DNA of 40,468 nucleotides, from assembly GCA_013372875.1 (NCBI GenBank), contig JABXIW010000081.1, positions 1 to 40,468 of the forward strand. The letters are read 5' to 3'. The position numbers were made by a program, and so were the translations under genes. Positions within the stretch are counted from its first letter, which is position 1. Each line of letters starts with the position of its first letter. The notes under the pieces are model-generated. The model ran no database searches. It was not told the DNA's origin and was given only the letters and a program-made list of their open reading frames with translations. This DNA comes from Gammaproteobacteria bacterium (lineage in GTDB: Bacteria; Pseudomonadota; Gammaproteobacteria; Enterobacterales; Kangiellaceae). Positions 1 through 8,153 of this stretch are shown piece by piece.

Positions 1-193
1 AGATACGGTCACTGATCACCATAATCGCTAGAGGCGTATCGCTAGGAACGTCATAATTTCTTTCTTGAATTAAACGCTGACTATCCGCTTCTGTTAGCCA
101 ATATACCGAACGCACCTTACCACTGTGTACTGGTTTATCCGTACGAATGGGAAGATCGTTATTAACAGCAAGCACTGTATCCGCAAGACTCAT
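1..193 (-). CDS. purC: Phosphoribosylaminoimidazole-succinocarboxamide synthase, N-terminal fragment
   Basis: Only the first 64 codons are in the window; the gene runs off the left edge. Translated from the ATG at 193 on the minus strand, the protein begins [20 protein letters not shown] and continues through [13 protein letters not shown] to [11 protein letters not shown]. These are the N-terminal glycine/lysine nucleotide-binding strand and the following core of SAICAR synthase in its long form, as found in Vibrio-type gammaproteobacteria. The enzyme joins CAIR and aspartate using ATP in cytosolic purine synthesis. It is transcribed leftwards, divergent from the operon starting at 473. The call rests on recognising the conserved N-terminus; the catalytic domain cannot be inspected here. 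Confidence 0.9.
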   Translation of the reverse strand, partial: MSLADTVLAVNNDLPIRTDKPVHSGKVRSVYWLTEADSQRLIQERNYDVPSDTPLAIMVISDRI

Positions 194-472
194 GGTTGTT
201 TTCCTAGATGATGTAAATCGACAATGTATCTCATTATTTGGTGCTGTATTTTATCAGAATCAGTTTTTAGGGCTAGTTATTCAGAGCGAATTTTATCTTT
301 CTTATGAAGATCATATAAATTATGATGCAAAGCAATAGCGAGCATAACTCATTGATTTATATGGCATGTCATATCGATGTCGTACGTTTTTATCTTGTGT
401 TGTCGTATTGATTACGTATGAATACTTATTTTTTTGGATATTATTGCTCTAAATTCATCAGCGGAAAAAGTT
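194..472. other. AT-rich intergenic region between purC and the HTH-TM operon
   Basis: About 280 bases separate the divergent purC start from the first gene of the next operon. The region is AT-rich and must hold the purC promoter (leftward) and the promoter of the 473-1771 operon. I see no convincing hairpin, tRNA or conserved small gene. A short open frame crossing 147-338 overlaps purC antisense and has no homology-like character. Confidence 0.5.
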
Positions 473-877
473 ATGGGACCAACATCTAGAAAAAGTTCAT
501 TTATAAAAGGTATATGGCATCAATTTACATTAGAGGACGGGATGAAAGTCTCGGTAAATTCGTTACCGTCTGGAAAGGAGAGGGTTTATTTGGGCGATGC
601 TTTAGTTTCTCAAAAGTATTCACTTATACAGGGAATACATAATTTTAGCTATAAAGGTGACGACTATACCATTAATCTAAAATATTCCGACCAATTAACA
701 GGGGTTTTGAACTGCAAGCTCTTCAAGAATGGTAGTTTGTTAAGTTCTAAAGATGATGGCTTTTTTAGAGCAAAAAGTAAGGTAACTTTGATTTTTCTTT
801 CGTTATTAATATTTTTTCTGATCTTTGGTTATTCTATTGGATATTTAATCGGAAGGTTTGTAATTGAGTTGCCATAG
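473..877 (+). CDS. Small membrane-anchored protein with FAIM-like beta domain, unknown function
   Basis: The frame is open from a TTG at 434, but the ATG at 473, preceded by a purine-rich GGAAAAAG, is the more natural start and gives 134 residues. Residues about 10-95 look like an all-beta domain: hydrophobic strands alternate with glycine turns (WHQFTLEDG, SGKERVYLGD, GIHNFSYKGDDYTI, CKLFKNGSLL). The spacing of these strands resembles the FAIM beta-sandwich fold, but this is a pattern judgement, not a database match. One transmembrane helix follows (IFLSLLIFFLIFGYSIGYLIG), leaving almost no C-terminal tail. No signal peptide is visible, so the domain is probably cytosolic. The next gene, an HTH regulator with its own C-terminal helix, begins 9 bases later, implying one transcript and perhaps a membrane complex. 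The gene is AT-richer than its neighbours. Confidence 0.65.
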   Translation: MGPTSRKSSFIKGIWHQFTLEDGMKVSVNSLPSGKERVYLGDALVSQKYSLIQGIHNFSYKGDDYTINLKYSDQLTGVLNCKLFKNGSLLSSKDDGFFRAKSKVTLIFLSLLIFFLIFGYSIGYLIGRFVIELP

Positions 878-886
878 AAAATATCT

Positions 887-1201
887 ATGAATATAAATAC
901 TAAAAGTTTAAGGAAACTTAGAGTCGATAAAGGCTGGACTCAACAGCACCTTGCCGATTTAACGGGATTAAGTCTAAGGACGATACAAAGAGTCGAGAAG
1001 ACGGGGCAAACCTCAATGGAAACCGTTTCAGCATTTTGTTCAGTTTTTGAGATTGAGAGAAATGAGCTTGTCTTGATTCCAGATCTAAGTATTGAAGAGT
1101 TGAAACCTGCAAAGCAGTATAATTTGGTATTATTATCAATATCAGTTTTTATTATTGGTGTAGTGGTAGGGGTAATTGTTACTTTGTTCATAAATAGTTA
1201 A
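887..1201 (+). CDS. XRE-family HTH regulator with C-terminal transmembrane anchor
   Basis: This is a 104-residue protein. Residues about 8-62 form a Cro/C1-type helix-turn-helix (LRKLRVDKGWTQQHLADLTG, then LSLRTIQRVEKTG), with the usual glutamine and the TIQRVE recognition helix. After a short linker, residues about 78-101 form a single hydrophobic helix ending in a two- to three-residue tail. The DNA-binding domain therefore sits on the cytosolic face of the membrane. It lies between a membrane-anchored beta-domain protein and a DUF4287 protein, with 9-base gaps on both sides, so the three are likely co-transcribed. The probable role is autoregulation of the operon or membrane-sensed transcription control; the signal is unknown. 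HTH identification is firm; target and function are inference. Confidence 0.85.
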   Translation: MNINTKSLRKLRVDKGWTQQHLADLTGLSLRTIQRVEKTGQTSMETVSAFCSVFEIERNELVLIPDLSIEELKPAKQYNLVLLSISVFIIGVVVGVIVTLFINS

Positions 1202-1210
1202 GGAGAATAT

Positions 1211-1771
1211 ATGGCCAGTCCTGAAGAAATGGCGCAGTCGATGCGCAATAATATCCCTGAGAAAACCGGCAAAAGCCAAGTGGATTGGAATAAGCTAATT
1301 GAAGCTAGTGGTTTAGACAAGCATGGTCAGATAGTCAAAATGCTGAAGACAGATCATGGGGTGACGCATGGTTTTGCTAACTTGCTCAGTTCAGACTTTT
1401 TAAAAGGCGGAGCGCCAGAAGCGACGAGTGACGACTTGGTTTACGCTCAGTATGAAAAAAAGCCTGACTTAAAGCCCATTTATGACAAGTTGATTAAAGA
1501 AGTTAAAAAGTTTGGAGCTGGCTTAGATGTCGCACCGAAAAAAGCTTATGTTAGTCTGCGCCATAAAAAACAGTTTGCCTTGATCCAGCCATCGACCAAA
1601 ACGCGTGTCGATGTGGGAATCAACCTAAAAGGCGAAGAAACAACTGAGCGCTTAGAGGCATCTGGTAGCTTTAATGCTATGGTTTCGCATCGAGTTCGGG
1701 TCACCGATATCAAGCAAGTGGATAAAGAGCTTATTGGCTGGTTAAAAGCGGCCTTTAAAAATGCTGGCTAA
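1211..1771 (+). CDS. DUF4287/DUF5655 domain protein
   Basis: This is a 186-residue soluble protein. The N-terminal part (about 1-65: SPEEMAQSMRNNIPEKTGKS, then HGVTHGFANLL) matches DUF4287, a small helical domain. The C-terminal part (about 85-184: YDKLIKEVKKFG through SLRHKKQFALIQPSTKTRVDV and HRVRV) matches DUF5655, a domain also found in predicted DNA- or nuclease-related proteins. The two-domain order is a known bacterial architecture without a settled function. A clear SD (AAGGAG) precedes the ATG. It is the last gene of the 473-1771 run, but its composition is closer to the chromosome average than the two genes before it. It may therefore be an older resident gene. Confidence 0.8.
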   Translation: MASPEEMAQSMRNNIPEKTGKSQVDWNKLIEASGLDKHGQIVKMLKTDHGVTHGFANLLSSDFLKGGAPEATSDDLVYAQYEKKPDLKPIYDKLIKEVKKFGAGLDVAPKKAYVSLRHKKQFALIQPSTKTRVDVGINLKGEETTERLEASGSFNAMVSHRVRVTDIKQVDKELIGWLKAAFKNAG

Positions 1772-1823
1772 TTCACTATAGGAATTTCACAAAAGTATCA
1801 TTTTTCTGTGTTAGTCTAGCGCC

Positions 1824-2852
1824 ATGAAAATTCTTTATGGCATTCAGACCACAGGCTCAGGTCATTTAAGCCGAGCGTTAAGCGTGGCGCATGAGCTTAT
1901 TCAAGCGGGCCATCAAGTGGATGGGTTGTTAAGTGGCCCGCAAGCGGGTTCGCACTGGGATCTGTCGATTTTTGATTCTTGTCAACAACTGCCAGGGCTG
2001 AGTTTTGAGATGGTTGATGGCAAAGTCAGTAATCTGCGAACTTTAAAAAAATTACAACTCAAACGCTTTATTAAAGACGTTAAGCAGTTGGATTTGTCTG
2101 GCTACGATTTGGTGCTCAATGATTTTGAGCCAATCTCTGCTTGGGCGGCTAAGCGACAAAAGATTACTAGTATTTCCTTATCTAATCAAGCCAGTTTTAA
2201 GTATTCGGTGCCGCAAACCGAGCCCAGCATTGCAGATAAGTTTGTGATGAAATACTTTGCGCCATGTAAGCATTATATTGGTTTGGGTTGGCATCATTTT
2301 AATAGCCCAATTCTGCCACCGATTGTTGATATTAAGGCATTGGAGCTCAAGACCATTGATGACGATCATGTGTTAGCTTATTTACCCTATGACGAACCAC
2401 AAAAAACGATTGCAATTTTTAATCAAGTTCCTGAAGTGCCATTTAAATTGTATGGGCCTTTTGAACAACAAGATGTGTTTGGCAATGTAACACTTTGTCC
2501 ATTGAGTCGAGCAGGTTTTTTAAAAGGCTTAGCCAGCTGCAAAGGGTTAATTACTAACGCAGGTTTCGCTTCAGTAAGCGAGGCTTTTTATCTTGGCAAA
2601 AAGGTATTAGTTAATCCTATTAAGGGGCAGTTTGAGCAGGAGTCCAATGCCAAAATGATTGAAGCGTTGGGTTTGGGTAAAGCCACTGAGAAGCTCGACA
2701 GTACGGCCATTACCGACTGGTATAGCTCTCAAGCTATCGCGCCAATGCGATATCCAAACGTAGCCAAAACCTTTGCACAGTGGTTAGAGCGAGCCGATTG
2801 GAGCAGTGCGCAATCATTGGAAGCCTTGACCCAGACACTCTGGCCAAATTAA
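1824..2852 (+). CDS. MJ1255/VC2487-family GT-B glycosyltransferase
   Basis: This is a 342-residue soluble protein. The N-terminus (MKILYGIQTTGSGHLSRAL, with GSGH at 11-14) is the glycine-rich loop of GT-B enzymes such as MurG and the GT28/GT1 group. The C-terminal donor-binding region carries ITNAGFASVSEAFYLGKKVL (from about residue 243) followed by a QEQ-like stretch (GQFEQESNAKMIEALG). Together these fit the family named MJ1255/VC2487. Members are predicted to move an activated sugar onto an unknown acceptor at the inner membrane face. The next gene, an LpxH-like phosphoesterase, starts 3 bases after this stop codon, so the two are translationally coupled and probably act in one envelope-glycolipid step. 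Family assignment is strong; substrate is unknown. Confidence 0.85.
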   Translation: MKILYGIQTTGSGHLSRALSVAHELIQAGHQVDGLLSGPQAGSHWDLSIFDSCQQLPGLSFEMVDGKVSNLRTLKKLQLKRFIKDVKQLDLSGYDLVLNDFEPISAWAAKRQKITSISLSNQASFKYSVPQTEPSIADKFVMKYFAPCKHYIGLGWHHFNSPILPPIVDIKALELKTIDDDHVLAYLPYDEPQKTIAIFNQVPEVPFKLYGPFEQQDVFGNVTLCPLSRAGFLKGLASCKGLITNAGFASVSEAFYLGKKVLVNPIKGQFEQESNAKMIEALGLGKATEKLDSTAITDWYSSQAIAPMRYPNVAKTFAQWLERADWSSAQSLEALTQTLWPN

Positions 2853-2855
2853 CCC

Positions 2856-3611
2856 ATGACTAAAAAGATACAATACCGCACCTTATGGATTTCTGATATT
2901 CACTTAGGTTCGAAAGGTTGCCAAGCGGAATTATTATTAGAATTTTTAAAGCATCTTGAGTCAGAAAAACTATATTTAGTTGGTGATATTATTGATTGTT
3001 GGCGGCTTAAAAATAAATGGTACTGGCCGCAGGCACATAACGATGTTGTGCAAAAAATTTTGCGCAAAGCAAGGAAAGGGACGCAAGTTATTTTTATACC
3101 AGGCAACCATGATTCATTGATAAGAAATTATACTGGTATGGCGTTTGGCGAAGTCGAGTTGCGCTATGAAGATATTCATGAAACCGTGGACGGCAAAAAA
3201 CTGTTAGTACTGCATGGTGATATTTTTGATAATGTGATACGTTTTTCACCATGGCTTGCTCATATTGGTGATCACCTTTATGAATTTTTATTAAAAATGA
3301 ACCGTCCTATTAATTGGTTTCGCGAAAAATTTGGTAAAGGTTATTGGTCTTTATCTGCCCATCTAAAGCAAAAAGTCAAAAATGCTGTCAGTTATATTTC
3401 TCAGTTTGAAGAAATTGCCGCAGAACACGCTAAAAAGAAGAATGCCGACGGAATCGTTTGTGGTCATATCCACCATGCGGAAATTAGCGAGTTTCACGGC
3501 ATTCAGTATTACAACGACGGCGACTGGGTCGAGTCCTGTACCGCACTAGCGGAAGACTTTGAAGGCAATATATCCATCATTTATTGGCACCAACTGCGTA
3601 AAGAGCTTTAA
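2856..3611 (+). CDS. LpxH-like calcineurin-type phosphoesterase (COG2908)
   Basis: This is a 251-residue metallophosphoesterase. All metal-binding motifs are present in order: DIH (D14, H16), GDIID (D44), GNHD (83-86), LHGD (119-122) and GHIH (203-206). The overall pattern is that of the UDP-2,3-diacylglucosamine pyrophosphatase-like group, which cleaves UDP-diacylglucosamine to lipid X in lipid A synthesis. Several genomes carry this longer relative beside or in place of classical LpxH, so I leave the gene unnamed. No signal peptide is seen, so it acts at the cytosolic face. It follows the glycosyltransferase by 3 bases. The alternative reading is that it hydrolyses another nucleotide-linked lipid made or used by that glycosyltransferase. 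Confidence 0.85.
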   Translation: MTKKIQYRTLWISDIHLGSKGCQAELLLEFLKHLESEKLYLVGDIIDCWRLKNKWYWPQAHNDVVQKILRKARKGTQVIFIPGNHDSLIRNYTGMAFGEVELRYEDIHETVDGKKLLVLHGDIFDNVIRFSPWLAHIGDHLYEFLLKMNRPINWFREKFGKGYWSLSAHLKQKVKNAVSYISQFEEIAAEHAKKKNADGIVCGHIHHAEISEFHGIQYYNDGDWVESCTALAEDFEGNISIIYWHQLRKEL

Positions 3612-3627
3612 CCAAGGTTTGAACAGG

Positions 3628-4683
3628 CTAATAGTTTAATCGGTTAGCAATATAAATAACGATTAAGTAGCCAAGCGCAATTAGGGCGTGCTGCCAAATA
3701 GCAATTTGACCTTTGAGAGCCAAGATGTAAGGGAAAGTCAAAGCCACAGTGGCGTATAGGGTTAAAGAAAGCCATTGACGATTTTTCGAGACCTTAGGGT
3801 CGTATTTTTCAAAAGTCGCTAAATTAAACTTTCCCCAAGGATACTGCTGTTCCACATCTTTTGGGCGCCAGCCTGTTGGCATAACCCAAAGTTTGAATTT
3901 ATCTTTCCAACTTTTGGTGTGATAAGCATCTTTGGCTAATCTTGCCCACCAGTCCACATGAGCTTTGATTGGATTGAAGCTGCCATAGGGCTTGCGGACT
4001 CCATAAACGGCTTCATTGTTTTTATCTTCTTCGACCCAAGTGCCGAACCATTTATCAAACAGCATAAAAGTGCCGCCATAATTTCGATCAACATAGGCTT
4101 CGTTAACTGCATGATGAACGCGATGAGCCGATGGGGTATTCAAAATACCTTCAATGAAAGGCACTTTATCGATGGCGCGAGTATGGATCCAAAATTGATA
4201 GAGTTTGTTGGAAACCCGCAATACTAAAAACATTTCAATTGGGCAGCCCATTAATGCCATTGGGAAATAAATCGGGTAAAGAATGGTATCTTGCAAAGCA
4301 CCTTGTCTTAAAGCTGTGGTCAGGTTGTATTCTTCGCTTTGATGATGCGGCAGGTGAGTATTCCAAAGAAAGTTAATTTCATGACACCAGCGATGCCCCC
4401 AATAATAAATAAAGTCGCCAACGATAAAAAAAACAACCCAAGCCAGCACTGAATCCATAGCAAATTCGGTTATGGCGAAGTTATCGAATAACCATATATA
4501 AGCCAAGATAAATGGAATTTTGCTAAAAATTTCTACCAGCACCGTGACTGAGCCACAGCTCAGACAGGAAATGGCGTCGTTGAGGCGATAAAAATCCTTT
4601 TTCTTCCACACAGAATAAGCCGCTTCAATAAAGATAAAGAGCATAAATATAGGGACGGCAACGCCAAGAATTTTTTCTGTCAT
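3628..4683 (-). CDS. Fatty acid hydroxylase / sterol desaturase family membrane protein
   Basis: This 351-residue integral membrane protein has hydrophobic segments near residues 5-25, 40-65, 78-95 and 130-155, and two more at the C-terminus (about 305-345). The di-iron histidine boxes are all visible: HRWCH at 97-101, HLPHH at 110-114 and HRVHH at 187-191, followed by the conserved NYGGTFMLFDKWFGTW. This defines the fatty acid hydroxylase superfamily (PF04116). The layout, with two extra C-terminal helices, resembles alkylglycerol monooxygenase-like members more than true sterol desaturases. It probably hydroxylates or desaturates a membrane lipid using O2. It is convergent with the phosphoesterase gene (gap 16 bases) and stands alone on its strand. 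Confidence 0.88.
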   Translation of the reverse strand: MTEKILGVAVPIFMLFIFIEAAYSVWKKKDFYRLNDAISCLSCGSVTVLVEIFSKIPFILAYIWLFDNFAITEFAMDSVLAWVVFFIVGDFIYYWGHRWCHEINFLWNTHLPHHQSEEYNLTTALRQGALQDTILYPIYFPMALMGCPIEMFLVLRVSNKLYQFWIHTRAIDKVPFIEGILNTPSAHRVHHAVNEAYVDRNYGGTFMLFDKWFGTWVEEDKNNEAVYGVRKPYGSFNPIKAHVDWWARLAKDAYHTKSWKDKFKLWVMPTGWRPKDVEQQYPWGKFNLATFEKYDPKVSKNRQWLSLTLYATVALTFPYILALKGQIAIWQHALIALGYLIVIYIANRLNY

Positions 4684-4763
4684 TGTTCTAAGTTGTTATC
4701 TGAATTTCTGGTATGACCAGGTTTGATATGAGTATTATAAAAAATACCGCTTACTTCAAGGGA

Positions 4764-7034
4764 TTAGTCTGGTTTGAGTGAAAACTCATCAAGCGGGCAG
4801 TTATCAGGCGTATCATTGCATTGTTTAGATGCTGAAGCGATGAGTTGTTGTTGACGGCTAATATCATCAAGCACTTGCTTCTTAAAAGCCTCAAAACGCT
4901 GAGCAGCTTCTTCACTTTTGCTAAAAGCGACTTCAAATAATGGCCAAAGCGCACTATGGCCTTGTCTTCTATAGCCTCTGTCGAAAGCTATATTTAATGT
5001 ACTAAGGCTTGCATCGAATTTTCCCTCGGCGGCTAACATTAGCGCCAAACTCTCCTGGGAAAACTCGTCTATCGCTTCTTGTTCCTGTTCTTCGTTAACA
5101 ATTACTCTGGCTTTCGCTAACTCTTCTAGCTCTTCATCGGTTTTGTCTAAAGAACGATAGGACAAAGCTTTTAAAATGGCTCCGAAAAACTCCATTCCTT
5201 TAAATGGTAAATTTTGAGGGTGGGCATCAAGACTATCGGAATACTTCTGCTGCTTGAATAATAAGTAAGCTTTCATTTGATCTAAAAAAGCTCTAGGTGG
5301 ACCTCGTCTGAACTTTTCTCGTAGCTTGTCTATTACAACTAATACTTCATCTGAAGGGCGCTCTTGTTCAACAGCCAGCATTACTTCTGTAATGGCACCT
5401 CGACTGCTTCTAGATGCGACCGCTTTCATTTTATTGACAAGGTATTGTGCGGATTCAAAGTTGCCAAGATTAGTTTCAATATCAATATAGTTTTCGAGAA
5501 TTACCGGTGAGTCTGGCGCTTTGTTATGAGCATATCGGGCTACTTTGTAGGCATCGACTAAATTCCCCTTAGAGGAATAAAAGCGAATTACCTGAGGATA
5601 GGTAAGTATAAAATCAGGCTCTAGCTTTAATGAGCGTCGTATAAACTTTTCTGCGTTTTCATAGTCACCTACGGTCAAATACATATCAATCAAATTTTCC
5701 ATGACTAATGGGTGAGCTGGGTCAATCTCATAATTTTTTTCAAAGGTTTGCAAAGCCATCTGGAATTGTCCTTCTCCAACATAACCATTGCCTAACCACA
5801 CATAAGCCATTGAATAGTTAGGATTAATTTCAAGAGCTTTTTTATAGTACTCAAAAATTTCGTCATCTTGGCGTATTGCAGATATAAGGCCTAAGGAAGC
5901 CCAGCTTTCGGCCATCTCAGGCGCAAGTTCTACGGCTTTTTTTGCGTATTCATAACTTTTAGGGATGGCCACTTCTGGATCGAAATCCGCGTATTGGAAA
6001 ATTAGCGAGTAAGAGTCTGCTAAGCCCGAATAAGCAAGCCCAAACTCTGGATCTAATTCAATGGCCTTTTCAAACAATTCAATTGCTCTGGGTAAAGAGC
6101 TAGTCGAGCGCTGATGGAAATATTGGCGTCCCAATAAATACAAATCGTAGGCCTCAAGACTTTGTGTTGGAACGTCCGCGATAAGCTCTTTTTCGGTATC
6201 ACTGAGCTGCGCTTTCAAGGCGGCGGCAATCGACTCGGTGATTTGCGATTGAATGGCAAATAGGTTCTCAACGGTTAAGGTATGATCATAGATTTCAGCC
6301 CAAATATGTTGATCGGTATTGGCATCAATCAGTTGCACATTGACTCGAATCCGATCGCCAGCTCTTTGTACCCCACCTTCTAAAATAGCGCCTACGCCAA
6401 GCTCTTGAGCTATTTCAGGGATGCTTTTGTTGGAGTTGCGATATTTCATAACTGAAGTACGAGAAATGACTTTAAGGTCTTTGATTCGCGAAATATGAGT
6501 CAAAAGATCGTCGTGGATACCGTCAGTAAAAAACTCGTCGTCTTTTTTATTGCTGCGATTAGCAAAAGGGATCACTGCAACCGCTTTGGTATCAAGCAAA
6601 GCTTGTGATAGGTTTGAGTTTGCGCTGGATTTAATGGCTTGCTGCGGGTTTGTATTTTCCACTTGGGCTAGTGAAATGGTCGCATGAGGCGAATCATAAT
6701 TGCGATCCACAATCACCATGGCAACCACCATCAATAGTAAAGCAATGGTGATTTTATCGAGCTTTTTGGCCGTGATATTGGTAATGGACTTATCCCGATC
6801 CACATCTTTTTCTTTTTTAATGCCCTCTGGCGTGATTTCATAAGCCCATGAGACAATTAAAGCGACGACAAAGCCAATCGCCAGCAACAGTAAAATCAGT
6901 TTGGGAGTCCAAGCGGGAAGTTCGAGCACGTCGGAAACGATATCAACGACTTGTATTAACAGCCATGCAGCGACCAAGTAGGCCAATGCTACCCTAAAAA
7001 CGTTGCGTCTTTTGAGTTCGTCAAATAGCTGCAC
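4764..7034 (-). CDS. Membrane protein with FlgO/TolB-N-like domain and TPR repeats (paralogue 1)
   Basis: This is a 756-residue protein. The N-terminus (ELKRRNVFRVALAYLVAAWL) leads into three membrane helices, about 13-33, 43-65 and 92-110. With the positive KRR start inside, the rest of the protein lies in the periplasm. Residues about 150-275 match the FlgO/TolB-N-like alpha/beta domain (AVAVIPFANRS, FFTDGIHDDLL, LKVISRTSVMKYR, AILEGGVQRAGDRIRVNVQL). From about 290 the protein is a TPR solenoid (AIELFEKAIELDPEFGLAYS and similar 34-residue units). This architecture is frequent in marine and xanthomonad gammaproteobacteria, often mislabelled adenylate cyclase; its role is unknown and probably scaffolding or signalling. 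A paralogue lies at 8154-10595. It is divergent from sixA. Confidence 0.82.
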   Translation of the reverse strand: MQLFDELKRRNVFRVALAYLVAAWLLIQVVDIVSDVLELPAWTPKLILLLLAIGFVVALIVSWAYEITPEGIKKEKDVDRDKSITNITAKKLDKITIALLLMVVAMVIVDRNYDSPHATISLAQVENTNPQQAIKSSANSNLSQALLDTKAVAVIPFANRSNKKDDEFFTDGIHDDLLTHISRIKDLKVISRTSVMKYRNSNKSIPEIAQELGVGAILEGGVQRAGDRIRVNVQLIDANTDQHIWAEIYDHTLTVENLFAIQSQITESIAAALKAQLSDTEKELIADVPTQSLEAYDLYLLGRQYFHQRSTSSLPRAIELFEKAIELDPEFGLAYSGLADSYSLIFQYADFDPEVAIPKSYEYAKKAVELAPEMAESWASLGLISAIRQDDEIFEYYKKALEINPNYSMAYVWLGNGYVGEGQFQMALQTFEKNYEIDPAHPLVMENLIDMYLTVGDYENAEKFIRRSLKLEPDFILTYPQVIRFYSSKGNLVDAYKVARYAHNKAPDSPVILENYIDIETNLGNFESAQYLVNKMKAVASRSSRGAITEVMLAVEQERPSDEVLVVIDKLREKFRRGPPRAFLDQMKAYLLFKQQKYSDSLDAHPQNLPFKGMEFFGAILKALSYRSLDKTDEELEELAKARVIVNEEQEQEAIDEFSQESLALMLAAEGKFDASLSTLNIAFDRGYRRQGHSALWPLFEVAFSKSEEAAQRFEAFKKQVLDDISRQQQLIASASKQCNDTPDNCPLDEFSLKPD

Positions 7035-7233
7035 TTATCTACACTCGTAATCCTTAACGATGCTGTGACTAAAAATTATACAGCAAATCCAAGGGTTTGC
7101 ATTAGAAAATCTGTAAAAACGATTTCAGTCTTGTAAGCAAGTTTGCACTTTGTCATAAAACTTTATTCAATATGTCATAGCAGCGTCTTGAGTGCTGACT
7201 AAGATCGCGGCATAAATCTTGTGAGGAGCTGGT

Positions 7234-7740
7234 ATGGCTGGCAAAAAACTTTTTATTATGCGCCACGGCAAGTCCGATTGGCAGGCTAAATTTAAACGTG
7301 ATTATGATCGTCCTCTTGCAGAAAGAGGAGTCGATGCAGCCAGTCAAATGGGCAAGCACTTAACGGCAATTGGCCAAGTGCCAGAGTTTATTTTAAGCTC
7401 TAGCGCTAAAAGGGCGCTAAATACTATAGAAATTGCCGTTGCAGAAGGCGCTTGGCAAGCTAAGCTCGAAACCAATCGCCAGCTTTATTTAGCCAGCGTT
7501 GAAGAAGCGGTGGAGTTAATAAAAACCACTCACGATAGCATTAAAAAACTGATGATCGTTGCTCATGAGCCCATGTGCTCTAGCCTAATCGCAGAATTGT
7601 GCATGGGCGCTCATGTCAAATTCCCCACCGCCGCTGTAGCTCGTATTAATCTTAATATCGAATCCTGGGCGGAAGTGGGGGGCAATGATGGGCGCTTGGA
7701 TTGGTTGTTAACCCCTAAATCTTTAACCAAACAAATTTGA
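7234..7740 (+). CDS. sixA: Phosphohistidine phosphatase SixA
   Basis: This 168-residue member of the histidine phosphatase superfamily has the RHG signature at 10-12 (H11 nucleophile), an arginine at 60 (SSSAKRALNT) and the second catalytic histidine at 111 (VAHEP). The length and the MRHGKSDW start are those of SixA. In E. coli SixA removes phosphate from histidines of phosphotransfer proteins (ArcB HPt domain; the PTS protein NPr). The start ATG has an excellent SD (GAGGAGC, spacing about 5). It lies between two FlgO/TPR genes facing the other way. Its last 18 bases overlap the 3' end of the small gene at 7723-8136 on the opposite strand. Confidence 0.9.
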   Translation: MAGKKLFIMRHGKSDWQAKFKRDYDRPLAERGVDAASQMGKHLTAIGQVPEFILSSSAKRALNTIEIAVAEGAWQAKLETNRQLYLASVEEAVELIKTTHDSIKKLMIVAHEPMCSSLIAELCMGAHVKFPTAAVARINLNIESWAEVGGNDGRLDWLLTPKSLTKQI

Positions 7741-8136
7741 AAATAATAAGCCCAATATAAATCCAATGATGAGGGCTATTATTGGGTTATTCAAAAAGTC
7801 TGGGATTAGTGGTGGCTTTTTGCTTACAACAATCACTGGATCTAGCGGCGCATCGCAACCCTCTACAATTACGTCATAGCTAATAATTCGATCTTTATCT
7901 TTTTTGCCTTTGATTGGCGTGCTGGCACTGCCATCGCCTTTTTTTTCTTTTGAGCCGCCACTCTGGCCGTTAAAAGACTTGTCGGCCTTAATGGTAATTT
8001 TAGAATCATTTCCTTCGGGTAGTTGCCAAGTAACAGTGTCATCACTATCAATATTGACGACTTTATCACTAGAGTCTTTTAACGTTGGAAATTTTACTCC
8101 GTCTATTGTCTTTATTTCTATATTAATAGTTGGCAT
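7723..8136 (-). CDS. Small tail-anchored protein with cupredoxin/Ig-like beta domain, unknown function
   Basis: This is a 137-residue protein preceded by a textbook SD (TAAGGAGA, on the minus strand). Residues 1-105 read as a beta sandwich (INIEIKTIDGVKF, DDTVTWQLPEG, SKITIKADKSF, SYDVIVEGCDAPLDPVIVV), broken by a glycine/serine/lysine-rich loop at about 56-82. The DTVTW and DPVIVV strands resemble small cupredoxin- or Ig-like proteins without copper ligands. A proline-rich hinge leads to one C-terminal membrane helix (IIALIIGFILGLLFSNLFG), making it tail-anchored with no signal peptide. It begins 17 bases after the stop of the 813-residue TPR protein, so both are probably one transcript. The gene is convergent with sixA and overlaps it. 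I know no function for it. Confidence 0.75.
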   Translation of the reverse strand: MPTINIEIKTIDGVKFPTLKDSSDKVVNIDSDDTVTWQLPEGNDSKITIKADKSFNGQSGGSKEKKGDGSASTPIKGKKDKDRIISYDVIVEGCDAPLDPVIVVSKKPPLIPDFLNNPIIALIIGFILGLLFSNLFG

Positions 8137-8153
8137 GGTGTTTCTCCTTACTT

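Noticed and set aside
147..338. 63-residue plus-strand open frame near the left edge
   Set aside because: It overlaps the purC 5' end antisense, has no SD, and its translation has no domain character.
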